Source of the DNA: Brachypterus glaber
Taxonomy: Eukaryota > Arthropoda > Insecta > Coleoptera > Kateretidae
Length of the DNA: 64,000 nucleotides
Reading direction: 5' to 3'
NCBI GenBank assembly: GCA_958510825.1
Contig: OY294044.1
Location: 105,376,893-105,440,892, forward strand
Within the stretch, counting starts at the first letter, position 1; each line of letters begins with the position of its first letter. The notes beneath the pieces are model-generated. The model ran no database searches, had not been told where the DNA came from, and saw only the letters and a program-made list of their open reading frames with translations. The position numbers and the translations under genes are program-made. Shown piece after piece: positions 11,124 to 21,904 of this stretch.

Positions 11124-11749
11124 ACGTCTCCAGGGGGGCTTAAACCAAGGCCAGGGAGGCTAAGCTTCCCCTCACCCCCCCAACATTTACGGCCCTGCTA
11201 AATAAAGAAAAACTTGATAAAAACTTATTAAATTCCGTACTTTTCATTACACATTATACATCAGGTACACAAAAATGATTAAAAATAATACAGGCATAAC
11301 AGAGTTATTATTTAAATGATTAAAAAAAAAACCTTTTTAAGAACAAAAATTAAATGTTTAATTCGTGGTTAAACTGAACAATTTACTTAAAACCACCAGA
11401 AGTAAACAACACTGCCGAAATTTTATAGGTGTCACGTGGTCTTTGAGCGATCTGAGCAGACGAAATAATGTAAATACTGTAGGAGAGCATGCGCATTGAT
11501 AAAAATAATGTAAATAATGTAGGTACTGTCGTAATGTCAATTAATGTCAGGTACTGTAGATTAATGTAAGTAATGTAACGTAATGTACGGTAATGTACAG
11601 TATTGTAAGTAATGTAAGGTAATGTCAATGTAATGTAAAGTACTGTCGATGAAAACGTACATGTATTGTAAAGATGAAACGCCCCTCGGCACTATGTTTT
11701 TAAGTTTTACATCCAGGTAGGTATGTAAGAACAACAATTTTTACATATT

Positions 11750-12650
11750 GCTTTCAAATTTTAAAAATTTTAAAAATTTCGGAAAGCCTTGTATTCGTGC
11801 AATAATTTTCAAAACTTTTTTTTGCTTATTGTTGCCTTATATGAAGTTTTATGTCGATATAATTCCATTTCAATAATAAAAAAAAAAAAATTGTCGTCGA
11901 TCGGTCGTTTTGTCCTGGAAATCTTGTAAGCACTATAAATTAAGAACGCTTTAAGCTAGAGACTTACAATTTGAAAAACAGGTATGTTGTCAAAAGTTCT
12001 CACTCGGGATTGTTTTTGGTAAACATAGGGGTGCGGCAAGGGGGCCAAATGGGAAAAAATACTTTTATTTTACAAAAATTTGAAAAATGCTATATAGGGG
12101 TTTCTAAGGTTGCTGCAATTGAATCCGATAATAAAAATATTCCAACTCCACCCCCGCGGAGGTGAGGGAGTAAATATATTTAAATATTTTCAATATTTTC
12201 GTCAAAATGGGTATATAGTGGTCTTTGGGGTCGACGAATATGAATCTAATAGGGGTAGTTTTTGTGAAAATTTGTATATTGGGATTTTTGAGGTAATGAA
12301 AGTGAATCTGATAATAAAAAATTCTAATTCCACCCCCTGAGGGGCTAGGGGCAGTTTTCGTGAAAATTGGTATATTTGGGTTTTTAAGGTTGCTGAAAGT
12401 GCACCCGATAATAAAAAATCTTACTCCACCCCCTGAGGGGCGAGGGGAAGGTTTAATGTATTGCAGTTTTTGAGGTCGCTAAAACTGAATCTTAAAATAA
12501 TATTTTTCTAAACCCACCCACTGAGGGGTGGGGTGTAGTTTTCGTTAAAATTTGTATATTGGGGTTTTTAAGGTTGTTAAAAGTGATCAAAGTGTAATGG
12601 AAAAGCTCTTTTACTGGCAGTATATTTTTTTTATCAGTGTATAATATGGT
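11750..12650 (+). repeat. Repeat family Y with internal about 100-bp tandem units
   Basis: The start (AATTTCGGAAAGCCTTGTAT at about 11780) and middle (GGTAAACATAGGGGTGCGGC at about 12020) match 55195-55460. From about 12120 to 12580 it holds four to five tandem units of about 100 bp. Each runs 'CACCCCCTGAGGGG', then 'TAGTTTTCGTGAAAATT', then 'TATATTGGGGTTTTTGAGG', then 'GAATCTGATAATAAAAAA'. No coding sequence is supported. Confidence 0.75.
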
Positions 12651-14228
12651 ATGCTGAGAGTTTTGTAGTTATGAACAGTAATCGGAATAAACTCAGTTAT
12701 GACTCATCAAAGTTGAAAATAAACACAGAAACATAGGCTACGGAATAATTTTGCCGAATTATGAGGGAAATTTTTATAAAAGTCACTAAATCGAAACATT
12801 TGACGACTAATTTGTTACACACAACAATATTGACTATACATATTAACTATAAATATGTATATATATCTGTGTTTTTCAAAGAAAATAAAAATGTAAATAT
12901 TTAAAACCTCGCGTCAACGATAGAATCGACGCGGCGCCTATGCGAGCACTGGAAATTCGCCGATGACTGGTTATGAAGACTATAAGAACAACATGCAAGT
13001 ATCAAAGGAACACCCCACTGCGACCAAGACCGCCTTGATATGAATAACCAGCCTGCCAGGATCTAATTATATCAGCTGATTACGGCCAAAGAATAGCAGG
13101 ACCTACTCTGACAAAGCTTTTGTAAGCCTTCCTTGGTTTCTGGTCTCGAGTCTTCAGTCGAAAACACACATTCGCGCCAAGTGCACTAGGCAAGGCCTAC
13201 TTCGTTTTTGACGAATTGTCAGTGAGGTTCTTCTAGCAGTGTGACTAATTAGAGGTAGGTACTGTATGAATTACAATATTGTTGCCAAATTTGTATTTAA
13301 ATTCACTAAAACAATAGTTATTATGCCGATGGAGGGTCTTGAGCAAAAGTGGTACTTACATAAGGGACTGTCCATAAATTACCTTACGCAGTATTTTGAA
13401 ATTTTTCACCCCCTCCCCCTTTCTCAAAAGCTTCCATATTTACCGTACGTACTTTTTGGGATTGTTAGGGTCCCTGAATTAGGTTACAATAAACTAAAAG
13501 TTATTCGTATTTAGAGGCCCCTAAAAATTATACGGCCTTTTAGGGTTTGATATCGATTCAAGTGCACTTTAATAGTGCCTATAGGTAAGGGAACGTTCAA
13601 GTATTACGCAACGCAAATTTTGATCATTTTGGACCCCACCCCCCCCTGTAACGCTATTTTCCTATATCATTAACATGCGCGTAACACTTCAAATTTATTT
13701 GTAATCACCTTCACTACATTAACAATAAACATATTTTTATTCTAATGGGTAATAAATAAACAAATTGCGGGAGCTTCAAAAAATATATTATTGCTTTTTA
13801 AAAAAGATTGAATTCTGACAATATTAGGAACCTATGTCCCAAATATAGCCTGGCAATAATCGAAATTAGCTTTTCACTTTTCGAAATTAGCTTTTCACTT
13901 CTTTATTGAGGTAATCACAATACGTGCCAAGAAACTGCATGTTTGTACCTACCTTATTACGTTTTTGCCCTGCAATAATCTATGCTACCCAGCTTGTGGC
14001 AGTCAGTACAATTTTAAAAGTTTTTATAGTGGAAGAGCATTACCAACTGGAGATAGATATATCATATTCACAGGCATCTTTTTGATATAACAGATATATT
14101 GGTAGTGTCATCTATGACACAGAGGATGAACTAACAAGTTTAAGGGAGGGTGGCTATATTAGGAACATGGCAATAGTTGACTCACCTACCTTATTTGAAT
14201 TCACCGAAACAGTCGTGGATAATTCACC
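12651..14228. other. Non-coding DNA with repeat fragments
   Basis: No gene is seen. About 12905-13255 is a less AT-rich segment. Its end (GTTTTTGACGAATTGTCAGTGAGGTT, about 13207) recurs at about 14480 (GTTTTTGATGAATTGTCGGTGAGGTT). CTGTCCATAAATTACCTTACG at about 13368 and GGGAACGTTCAAGTATTACG at about 13590 are ends of the 'ATTACGTAACG' element family (compare 38500 and 58163). Confidence 0.5.
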
Positions 14229-14275
14229 AATTAATTAATTAATTAATTAATTAATTAATTAATTAATTAATTAAT
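14229..14275. repeat. (TTAA)n microsatellite
   Basis: An uninterrupted run of about eleven AATT/TTAA tetranucleotides. Confidence 0.95.
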
Positions 14276-14568
14276 TTTAAACCAATAATTGCAATTATTG
14301 ATTTGAAATTGATGAGACTTTGGCAAAAGTGGTGAGTATAAAAGCCTTCCGTAAAGTATTACGTAACGTTCTTTTTGGCATTTTAAACACTATGAGGGAA
14401 ACTTTGAAAACCAGAAATTATCTGCCCTTATCGCTTGAGGTTGCGTTTTAACCTAAAAGTGCAGTAGGCCTGCTTTGTTTTTGATGAATTGTCGGTGAGG
14501 TTATTCTAGGCTAGGATTTCCAGCCGTGTGACTAACTAAATTTATTTTATTAATTAAAGTATTGTATT

Positions 14569-14820
14569 GGGATATTTAGCTCAGCGGTCAATGGCATCGA
14601 TATAGCCTGACACTGATCTAATGATCGTGAGTTCAAACCTCACTGGCGCCGATTGCCTTTTTCAGTTAATTAATAATTGAAATTTGGCGAAGGCGTACTC
14701 CCTAGATATATTGGTTCGAAAGTCAATTAAAGCCGGTGGTTCCCTCTACTACTAGCCCACACAAGTCCTGGACTTAGGGGATGCTTAATTAAGTAGAATA
14801 GTACGAGGTTAAAAACAAAC
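14569..14820 (+). mobile_element. tRNA-derived SINE, copy A
   Basis: A Pol III type-2 promoter is visible. The A-box-like TAGCTCAGCGG is at about 14577 and the B-box-like GAGTTCAAACCTC at about 14630, inside a tRNA-like head beginning GGGATATTTAGCTCAG. From CTCACTGGCGCCGA onward the body is nearly identical to copy B at 39675: the TTTTTCAGTTAATTAATAAT, CTACTACTAGCCCACAC and TAGAATAGTACGAGG blocks. It ends in an A-rich AAAAACAAAC tail. The tRNA-like heads of the two copies are quite different. It sits between segments that are contiguous in a related repeat near 13180-13310. Confidence 0.8.
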
Positions 14821-15390
14821 ATTGTCACCAAATTTGTATTTAAACTAGATGAAACGTTGCAAGCACCCTGTCAAAACATCGGTACTATTGGGAAAACTAA
14901 TAACATGCTATTAGAACAGGGTAGCATATTATAATTACAATTTTACTACTACTCCTCACTGCACAAACTAACTTGTTTAATATTTATATTAAACTTTAGC
15001 TTTTCTTGTACACTTAATATATAATTAAAATTAATAATAAAAATATGTTTTTACTTGGATGCAAGTTGAACTTATTAATTACAATTTTTGATTGATTTTA
15101 AAAACAAATGAATGGAAGCTTAAAATTTGTACTCTAGAGCCATCCAATTTGCAAATTTCAAACTAGGTATTTTGTTTGATTTTAAATTCTGTATCTTTAA
15201 AACATTATATTCTAGCAAAAAACTGTATATAACATTTTTTACAGGGCTTAAAAAGCGCTTTTATTTAAAATATAAATTTTTGAAATCGGGTTATAAATAT
15301 GTGAGATATTTTAGATTTTAAGCTTTCACGGCCATTAAGATATAAAGAACTTTCACTTTCGGGTTTAGACCGTGTTAATGGATTTTTACT

Positions 15391-15436
15391 TTCCGACGTT
15401 TCGTCTCTTACTACTAGAGACATCTTCAGGGATTAA
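15391..15436 (-). ncRNA. Hammerhead-ribozyme-like motif of the Penelope-like element
   Basis: On the minus strand the order is TCC, CTGAAGA (core CTGANGA), a bulged T, stem GTCTCT/AGAGAC, GAAA, CGTC and GGA. The TCC/GGA pair could form stem I. ACGT around the cleavage site is self-complementary, so stem III would form only between two copies (dimeric type). Hammerhead motifs in Penelope-like elements are known. The bulged base next to stem II is unusual, and activity here is inferred, not shown. Confidence 0.5.
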
Positions 15437-15472
15437 TCTGAAACTAAGTTTCGAATCAACTTGTGTCACTAT

Positions 15473-16408
15473 TTATGACGAGTTGTGGTTATTCACCCGT
15501 GACGAGGTTTTTCCTATCAAAGACTTCCATATTGCAGGTAAGTGGTAACCAGTGTCCCGATTGATATTGTTAGGATGCTTGATGATTTCTATCGATTCCC
15601 GTATCTTCCTTGGCATTTTTCTGTTTTCTGTTAATATTTGTTTTGTTTCAGACAAATTGATTTTATGACCTGTTTCATGTACATGTTCGGCTACTGCCGA
15701 TAAGGAAATTTGTTTCTTTCTTATATTGCGCTCATGCTCTTGAAGTCTTGTAGAATTTTTTTTCTTAGTTTCACCTATGTAAACCGTACCACAGGAGCAG
15801 GGTATTTTATATACGCCTTCTGAACTCAGGGGTATTTTGTCTTTTGTTGAAGTCAAACATTGACCTAATTTTTGGTTGGACCGAAATATAGGCTTAATAT
15901 TTGACTTCTTCAAAAGTTTACCTATTTTATCCGTGATACCGCTTACATAGGGAAGTATAACTTGTGTCTGTCTGTCATTGTCACTATTGTCCTGTTGTTT
16001 GGGTCTGGGATTTCTGTATTTGTATATGGTCTTATTAATGTCTTTTTTGGTATAACCGTTCATGGTCAAGGCTTTGGTTAGTTTAAGGAGTTCTGTGTCT
16101 AGGGAATTCTTGTCTGAAATCATGAAAGCCCTATGAACAAGTGAATTAACTACCGAGCGTTTTTGAGAGGGATGGTGATGTGAAAATGCGTTTAGGTATC
16201 TGTCAGTGTGGGTTTTCTTCCTGTATACCGAGTGTCCTATTGAGCCATTTTCCGTTTTGTAAACCAAAACGTCCAAAAAGGGAAGTGATCCGTTGTTCTC
16301 AATTTCCATCGTAAACCGTATAGATTTATGAGGTGATTTAGAAAACCTTGAAGGCTTTCCATGCCATGGGGCCAAATAGCATAGACATCGTCTACGTATC
16401 TGCGCCAA
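15473..16408 (-). pseudogene. Penelope-like polyprotein, C-terminal part with GIY-YIG endonuclease
   Basis: This frame continues the reverse transcriptase after a frameshift near 16330. Residues about 30-60 (FTMEIENNGSLPFLDVLVYK) are the normal continuation of the RT thumb region. Residues about 198-214 hold the GIY-YIG signature, GVYKIPC...TVYIGET. They are followed by the expected arginine (about 221) and histidine (about 225) and a glutamate near 271-274 (RKIRESIEI). In this family the nuclease nicks target DNA for insertion. The open frame ends with a natural stop at 15473. The first about 25 residues of this frame are an out-of-frame shadow of the upstream RT. Confidence 0.85.
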
Positions 16409-17237
16409 ATTTTAGGTTTTAATGGAAATGACTCAATAGCTTTTTTCTCGAAGTATTCCATGAAAGCATTGGCCGCAGGGGGTGATAATGGGGATCCCAT
16501 TGCGGCGCCTGACACTTGTTCATAGAACTCTCCCTGTATCAGAAAATATGTAGATGTCAGACAAGCTTCAAATAATTTACATAACTTAGGGTCAAGATTT
16601 CCAGTTGTAAGTAGGTCTCGTATAATATTTATTGTATCGGGAACGGGAACGTTAGTAAATAGGGATTCTACGTCGAAACTAACCATTATGTCCGAGGGGT
16701 CCAGGGTCACTGTCGATAAGGTTTGTACAAAATGTGTAGAATTTTTTACATAAGACCTCGTTTTTCCAACTAACTGATTTAAGATTTGGGCAAGGTGTTT
16801 GGCAAGTTTATACGTAGGGGAACCTATTGTGCTGACAATTGGTCTAAGAGGGGCACCGTCCTTGTGAATTTTAGGTAAACCATATAATTTTGGTACGCGG
16901 GAGTCTCGGGGGGTTAGATTATAAATTTCAAGAGGTGTAAGGGAGGATTGTTTAAGTAATTGTGTGATTTTTCGTTCAAATTTTCCAGTAGGATCGGTCT
17001 CGAGTTTTTCGTATGTGTCATTGTCTATGAGTTCCGTTATTTTGTTAAAATAGTCAAGTTTGTCCATCACCACAGTGGCATTACCCTTATCAGCAGGCAC
17101 AACAATAATATCGTCATTACGATTAAGATTCTTTAAAGCTAAATATTCCTCCCTTGTCAGGTTAGACTTAGGTGGTTTTGACTTTTTCAGAATCTTAGCC
17201 GTTTCATAACGTACTATCTCTGCATCTACCGGGGGTA
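16237..17237 (-). pseudogene. Penelope-like reverse transcriptase, truncated and frameshifted
   Basis: Counting from the methionine of MPADKGNATV (17100), hallmark RT motifs occur in order: LYGLPKIHK (about 72-80), PLRPIVSTIGSP (84-95), SFDVESLFTNVP (about 141-152), AAMGSPLSP (199-207) and the catalytic RYVDD (234-238). The spacing and the YGLPKIHK and MGSPLSP forms are those of Penelope-like elements, not LINEs or LTR elements. The frame is open upstream of that methionine to the insertion junction at 17237. It leaves frame near 16330 (HLINL against PHKSIRFTMEIE), so the element is dead as sequenced unless the shift is an assembly error. Confidence 0.88.
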
Positions 17238-17727
17238 ATGTGAGATATGCTAAAAAAACCTTTTACTGCTTTAAACGTCAATATCTCGAAAACAATGCGT
17301 TTTAGGAAAACGTTGTTTATAACATTTTTTGACTAATTTAAAATTATCTTTTATATAAATGCTAAATTAACCAAATACAATAATAATTGCCTTAATTATA
17401 AACCAAAAAACTCTAAAAATAGGAGTTTTACCCTATTTTTACCCCCCTTATCCCAATCGTTTACCCCCAAAATCTAATCAGCTCTTCAGAATACGATAAG
17501 AAACAATATTCAAAAAACCGCAAGTCGATATCTCATGTAGAAATGGAGTTAGAGAGTTTACACCCAGACAGACAGACAGACAAACGGACGCAAAATTTTT
17601 TTTTACTGATTTTGACTCAGAATGGTCTAAAACGTCGAGAAATGTGAAAAAACGTGGTCAAAGATTTTGACTTATCGGCGAAGATTTCAATACATCGGCA
17701 CTCTTAGTAGCAATAAGTGCCGATGTA

Positions 17728-19589
17728 ATTTGCCGAAACAATCGTAAATTGGTTTGAAATTAACGGAGATATAGGCTTTCTAAGAAATGGTAGGACACCC
17801 CAAGTAACACAAGTAGCTTTGAAAACTATGTATCCATTGTCAAACTAAAGCTAGCTTGGCTGTAACAGCTTTCTGTAAACGAGATTTGAAGTGGTTTTAG
17901 CGATAGCATTTTGCGAATTTAGAAGAGTCATTATATGGTTGCTATGAGGATTTCACGTAAGCTGGAATATCGATTTTACAAACATTCTAAAGATAGTTAA
18001 CAGTTATATTCTGTATTTTCTTGTTGCCAACATAAAACCATAAAAAATATCTAAATTTTTTATTACAAATTTAGGGAATTTAATAATATAATATTGTCAT
18101 AAGATTTACTCTGTTCTCTGAAATATCTTTGTTAGATAAAATAACAATAACAAAAAGTGCGATAAGATAATATTTTGAAAAGTGATGATAAAAACTTGTT
18201 ATATATCATGCGCCTCAAAAATAGTGAAGATAAGTTAAAATAAATTGATGTTAATAAAGTTTTTTTTTATTTTTTTATTTATTTTTCTTTATACACGGTC
18301 CGAAAATTTTCAATAAAGTTATTTACAGGATATTACACAAATAGCTGTGGTTTTATTTTGTACTATTTATTGGCTGCGCCAAGTCGATTATAGCTATTAC
18401 AGTGATTGTAAAGTGTTAAGAACAGCTTAATAAAAAATCCTAAATACTGCAAATTAAATAACTGAAATAAAGCTAAACGCTGGTTTAAAATGCGAGGTAA
18501 GCTGTAAAATCTAAGCGTGTTACTTAGGATCCTGTTCGGTGCTTAATCAATTTTCTTGTGACAGAACTTTATAATGTTCCATTACAAGAAAATCTGCAGA
18601 ATATATTCTGGCCATCAGAATAAGTTATGCTGAATAACTCAATAATGTAAAAGTCCTACCGACTTAATTAAATTTTGTAAACTTTAAAACAAAAAGGATT
18701 CCCGTTTTGAGTGTATAACATCTTTCTTTTGCATAGAATTCAATTCTTGGGAAATCCATTAATTTTTTTACATAAAAAATAAATCGCATTTTAAAATACC
18801 TAAAATTTTATATCTTGGGTCATTGATTTATTATATATCGGTATCTTTAATAGCTTAATGACTAAGTAACCTTTTCAAAATGCGTTAATTATGTTTTTTT
18901 TTGTTGATTGATTAATTTAATAACATAACATTTTTAGTTATTATTGATAACTTAATTGATTTAAGACAAAAAAATAGTGTTAATGGTTTTTTTTATTATG
19001 ATATACATATTTTTAATGTCTAAGAGTTCATCCTCTAAAAAGTCATGACCTAAAGAAAATCTAAAAAAAAACAAAAATATTTTGCAGATTGTCCCCTCTA
19101 GTAGGGACAGCTCTGTGAATTTAATAAATCATCTCGCCCCCTTAGAAATTGCCCCAAATATACCCCCTGAGTTTTTACATAAAAAAGACCGGTATATATA
19201 CCCTTTACTAAAGGGCCTTTAGACAAAGAAAATTAGATTTTGAATATTATTGTCAATCTTCAATATCAATAACACATACATAAAAACTGCTACTACACTT
19301 TAGTGGCACTACAACTTAACTGTCAAATTTATGTTCTTGCTTCTAAAAAATAATTGGTTCAGAAGTTTTTTATAGTTATTTTTATTCGCATGTAATAAAA
19401 TTTGGCATATAAGAAACTATTTTTTTTATATTTTTTATAAGATCAACCCTTAATTAACTCTATACATACATGTATTAAATATCTGCTGCCAAATCACTCA
19501 GAATAAAAAAAGATGTATATCAATTTTAAAAGGTTAATTTGCCTCTAAACTGTTGTGTCTAAAATCTAGGCCAGCTAGGGCATCTATGT
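17728..19589. other. AT-rich DNA, nothing recognised
   Basis: I see no gene, transposon end or tandem array that I can defend in this stretch of about 1.9 kb. It is compositionally AT-rich with A/T runs. Confidence 0.4.
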
Positions 19590-19740
19590 TTAGATTAGAT
19601 TAGATTAGATTAGATTTATTCAGATCCATTGATGTATAGTACAAATCGGATGTCCCGGAACAAGGAATCTAAACTGGTCCCGGGACCACAAGCCATTTTC
19701 CAGGGACCAGTCCCGTGATCCAAATGTCCCAAAAATCGTT
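19590..19740 (-). repeat. (TCTAA)n tail and body fragment of a retroposon
   Basis: The + strand has about five TTAGA repeats followed by TTTATTCAG. Read on the minus strand this is AATAAA followed by (TCTAA)n, as at the 3' end of a LINE or SINE. The adjoining about 110 bp are GC-richer (GGTCCCGGGACCACAAG). This is not the insect telomeric TTAGG. Confidence 0.45.
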
Positions 19741-20011
19741 ATTTAATATATGTTTTTTCTTAAAGGTGGCTAATAATAAATGTGAATGACAATAACAACA
19801 AAAATTTGAAAAATGAACAGTTATTGAAAGAAACAAAGTAAAAAAGTTGAAAACAAGTTATTTTTTTAAACTTGTTACAAATACACCGAAAGCTTTAACG
19901 TTTAGCTATTAAATTAACAAAGAAAACGTAAAAAACCATATATGATGGACAATTTTAATTTTAAAATAGTTTTAATTGCAGGTAAATACCATATAGGTTG
20001 CCAAACTTCGA
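19741..20011. other. Spacer, nothing recognised
   Basis: AT-rich; no gene supported. Confidence 0.35.
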
Positions 20012-20241
20012 ATGTAATTTTTCTGGTTTGTAATAAAACTCGGATTTTTTTGCAGGTTTTAATGCTTCACTTTGTTTTATCGCTAACGTTTCTCCCCTCT
20101 TTGGGGGCTTTATCAAAGCTAAAATTGTGTGAGCGTAGTCATATAAATATTATTAAATTGAACAAATTATGGTCAAGGAACCTTTTACAAACATAAAAAT
20201 AAATATTAGATTAAAATATAAAAATTGGTTGACACCATGTC

Positions 20242-20281
20242 GAAAATTTGTAGGTTAAAAGCTTTTAACCTACAAATTTTC
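20242..20281. repeat. 40-bp perfect palindrome
   Basis: Every base pairs with its mirror base: GAAAATTTGTAGGTTAAAAG followed by its exact reverse complement, centred on AAGCTT. Confidence 0.95.
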
Positions 20282-20523
20282 AAGCACAAGCTTAGCTTAT
20301 TTGGGGCTCTCCATGCCTTTGTACAAGAACTCACCAATAAACATTAATTAAACATTAATTAATTAATTAACATTAATGTTTGTAAAAGGTTGTCCATAAA
20401 ATGTTCAATTTAATAATATAAATGACTACGCTCACACAATTTTAGCTTTGATAAAGCCCCCAAAGAGGGGAGAAACGTTAACGATAAAATAAAGTGACGC
20501 ATTAAAAACTGCCAAAAAATCTG

Positions 20524-21307
20524 CCCAGGTAGCAAGGGATGTTATATTACAAGAAATTAACATCACTTTTGGGTGTATTTTTAAACTAAATCATAACATC
20601 ACATAATATTGAAAAATAACATGTATTTAACATCACATTTGCAACGTAACACGTGAGACGTGACAACCATTTTATTTAATAATAAATATTTAGCAACGCT
20701 GTGAATATATCGCATGTTACATGTTAACGTGGCTTTCACGTGAATGTCATGTTATTTTCCTTCTCACCGACGTTTGAAGCAAAAAAATCGATATAAGATG
20801 ATGTTGATAGAGTAAATTATTATAAGGAAATAGTATACACATTATACGATTTCCAATGGATAGTGGGATCTGCCGGGCTTCTCAAGACCACGGACACGGA
20901 TTAAAGAAATATATTCTAAGCTTAATCTGCAATTTTGTATTTAGAATTTATCTGTTTCAATCTGTGATTGTTTCAATTACTGATTGATTTTAAATCCGAT
21001 TTTTTTTATAGGGTTATGGCGTTTTTAATGGTTTTATTTAGAAAAAGCTAATATCCTAGGATATTATTTAAATATTAAAGTACCAGTAACGGCATCCATA
21101 AGATATTAGATATAACAGCGCAGGAATGTGGATTTATGATGTCATAAACACGTTATTTTCGGGATGTCATTGTGTGATGTTATTAGGGACGGACTTAGGA
21201 CATCCCCACCATGCTACATTCTTGTTAAATGTTACTACAATCTTAACATCACATGTCACATATTAACGTGGCTTTCGCGTGAATGTCATGTTATTTTGCT
21301 ACCTGGG
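20524..21307. mobile_element. MITE with CCCAGGTAGCAA ends
   Basis: The ends are CCCAGGTAGCAA and TTTTGCTACCTGGG, flanked by TG on both sides (20522-20523, 21308-21309). Uninterrupted foldback sequence supplies the expected empty site (AATCTGAGTTTT). The interior is rich in TAACATCAC/ATGTTA motifs and inverted copies such as TTAACGTGGCTTTC (about 20723 and 21262). The CCCAG-YAGCA ends and 2-bp TSD match the design of the tandem MITEs at 2359-3633. There is no coding capacity. Confidence 0.78.
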
Positions 21308-21338
21308 TGAGTTTTATTACAAACAAGAAAAATTAAAT

Positions 21339-21904
21339 AGTTTTAATTTTTTTTACGGTTCACTTGGAGTCCAAACCAAGTCTTGGACACTCAATTTACA
21401 TATTCTGACATATTCCTTAAAAAAGTCCTGAATACTGCCCTGAAAATAATAAAAGAAGAAAAATAGTATTTAGTATTTGTTATTTGGCATGTTATGCATT
21501 AATTTATTTGATATTAATAAAAAAAAACATGGTAACCAATGCAGATTTAAAAAATTTACATAATTTTAAGATTACTTTAAATAGAAATAATTTTTTTTAT
21601 TATTTCAAAAGAAATAACATGTTGGAATTTAAATGGTTTGGCAACAACCCTTTCTTTATTTTTGTTATGTTTATTGTTTTAGTTAAATACCTATCTGCTG
21701 TTTAACGATTTTATCTTATCATACTTTTTACAGCGATGTATTTATTATACGATCGTTTTCAAAGGACCACGTACATTCCTTGTGCGAAATGACCCGGTTC
21801 TTCTTCTTCTTCTCTTTATTTTTGGCCTTTGCTTTATGTCAATTAGCCAGCTCGCTACTCTTTTGTTAATTGCTGCAGATGATTTGTCTGGTTGCTACCA
21901 TACC
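21339..21904. other. AT-rich DNA, nothing recognised
   Basis: The open frame at 21484-21705 is of low complexity and has no recognisable domain. A TTC repeat (about 21798-21812) is present. Confidence 0.4.

Larger units (their letters stand above)
9657..11688. mobile_element. Non-autonomous DNA transposon with 8-bp TSD (hAT-like), copy 1
   Basis: The terminal inverted repeats are CGAGGGGCGTTTCA (left) and TGAAACGCCCCTCG (right). Both sides are flanked by the 8-bp duplication GCACTATG (9649-9656 and 11689-11696). Subterminal regions are packed with AATGTA/AATGTC hexamers, as expected of arrays of transposase-binding sites. An 8-bp TSD is typical of hAT elements, but the termini are not a textbook match, so the assignment is tentative. 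Copy 2 lies at 33649-35015. No transposase is encoded. Another element is nested at 10214-10884. Confidence 0.78.
15310..17237 (-). mobile_element. Penelope-like retroelement, 5'-truncated
   Basis: An 11-bp duplication, ATGTGAGATAT, flanks it (15299-15309 and 17238-17248). The uninterrupted target is visible at about 31587 in repeat X copy 2 (reverse complement). On the minus strand it carries a Penelope-type reverse transcriptase followed by a GIY-YIG endonuclease, then a 3' region with a hammerhead-like motif. The reading frame is open to the 5' junction (residues VDAEIVRYETAKIL just inside), so the N-terminal part is missing. A frameshift divides the coding region. Confidence 0.88.
14846..17727. 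repeat. Repeat X copy 1 (about 700 bp), split by a Penelope-like insertion
   Basis: The pieces 14846-14888, 15129-15309 and 17238-17727 align in order with the reverse complement of 31800-31331 and 29548-29323. They total about 700 bp once insertions are removed. The right end is a hairpin, TACATCGGCACT (17691) against AGTGCCGATGTA (17716-17727). A second segment, about 14889-15128, is absent from copy 2 and may be a small insertion. A CAGACAGACAGA run lies inside (about 17566). Confidence 0.75.
20012..21338. mobile_element. Foldback element split by a CCCAGGTAGCA MITE
   Basis: The left arm (about 20012-20194) contains TTCTCCCCTCTTTGGGGGCT and AATTGTGTGAGCGTAGTCAT. The right arm carries their complements at about 20378-20515, then resumes at 21310 with GTTTTATTACAAACAAGAAA. 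The right arm is interrupted by the MITE at 20524-21307. Without it the element would be about 540 bp. Its centre holds the 40-bp perfect palindrome at 20242. Confidence 0.75.

Noticed and set aside
19590..19625. Possible telomeric repeat
   Set aside because: The unit is TTAGA, not the insect TTAGG, and it fits a retroposon 3' tail on the minus strand.
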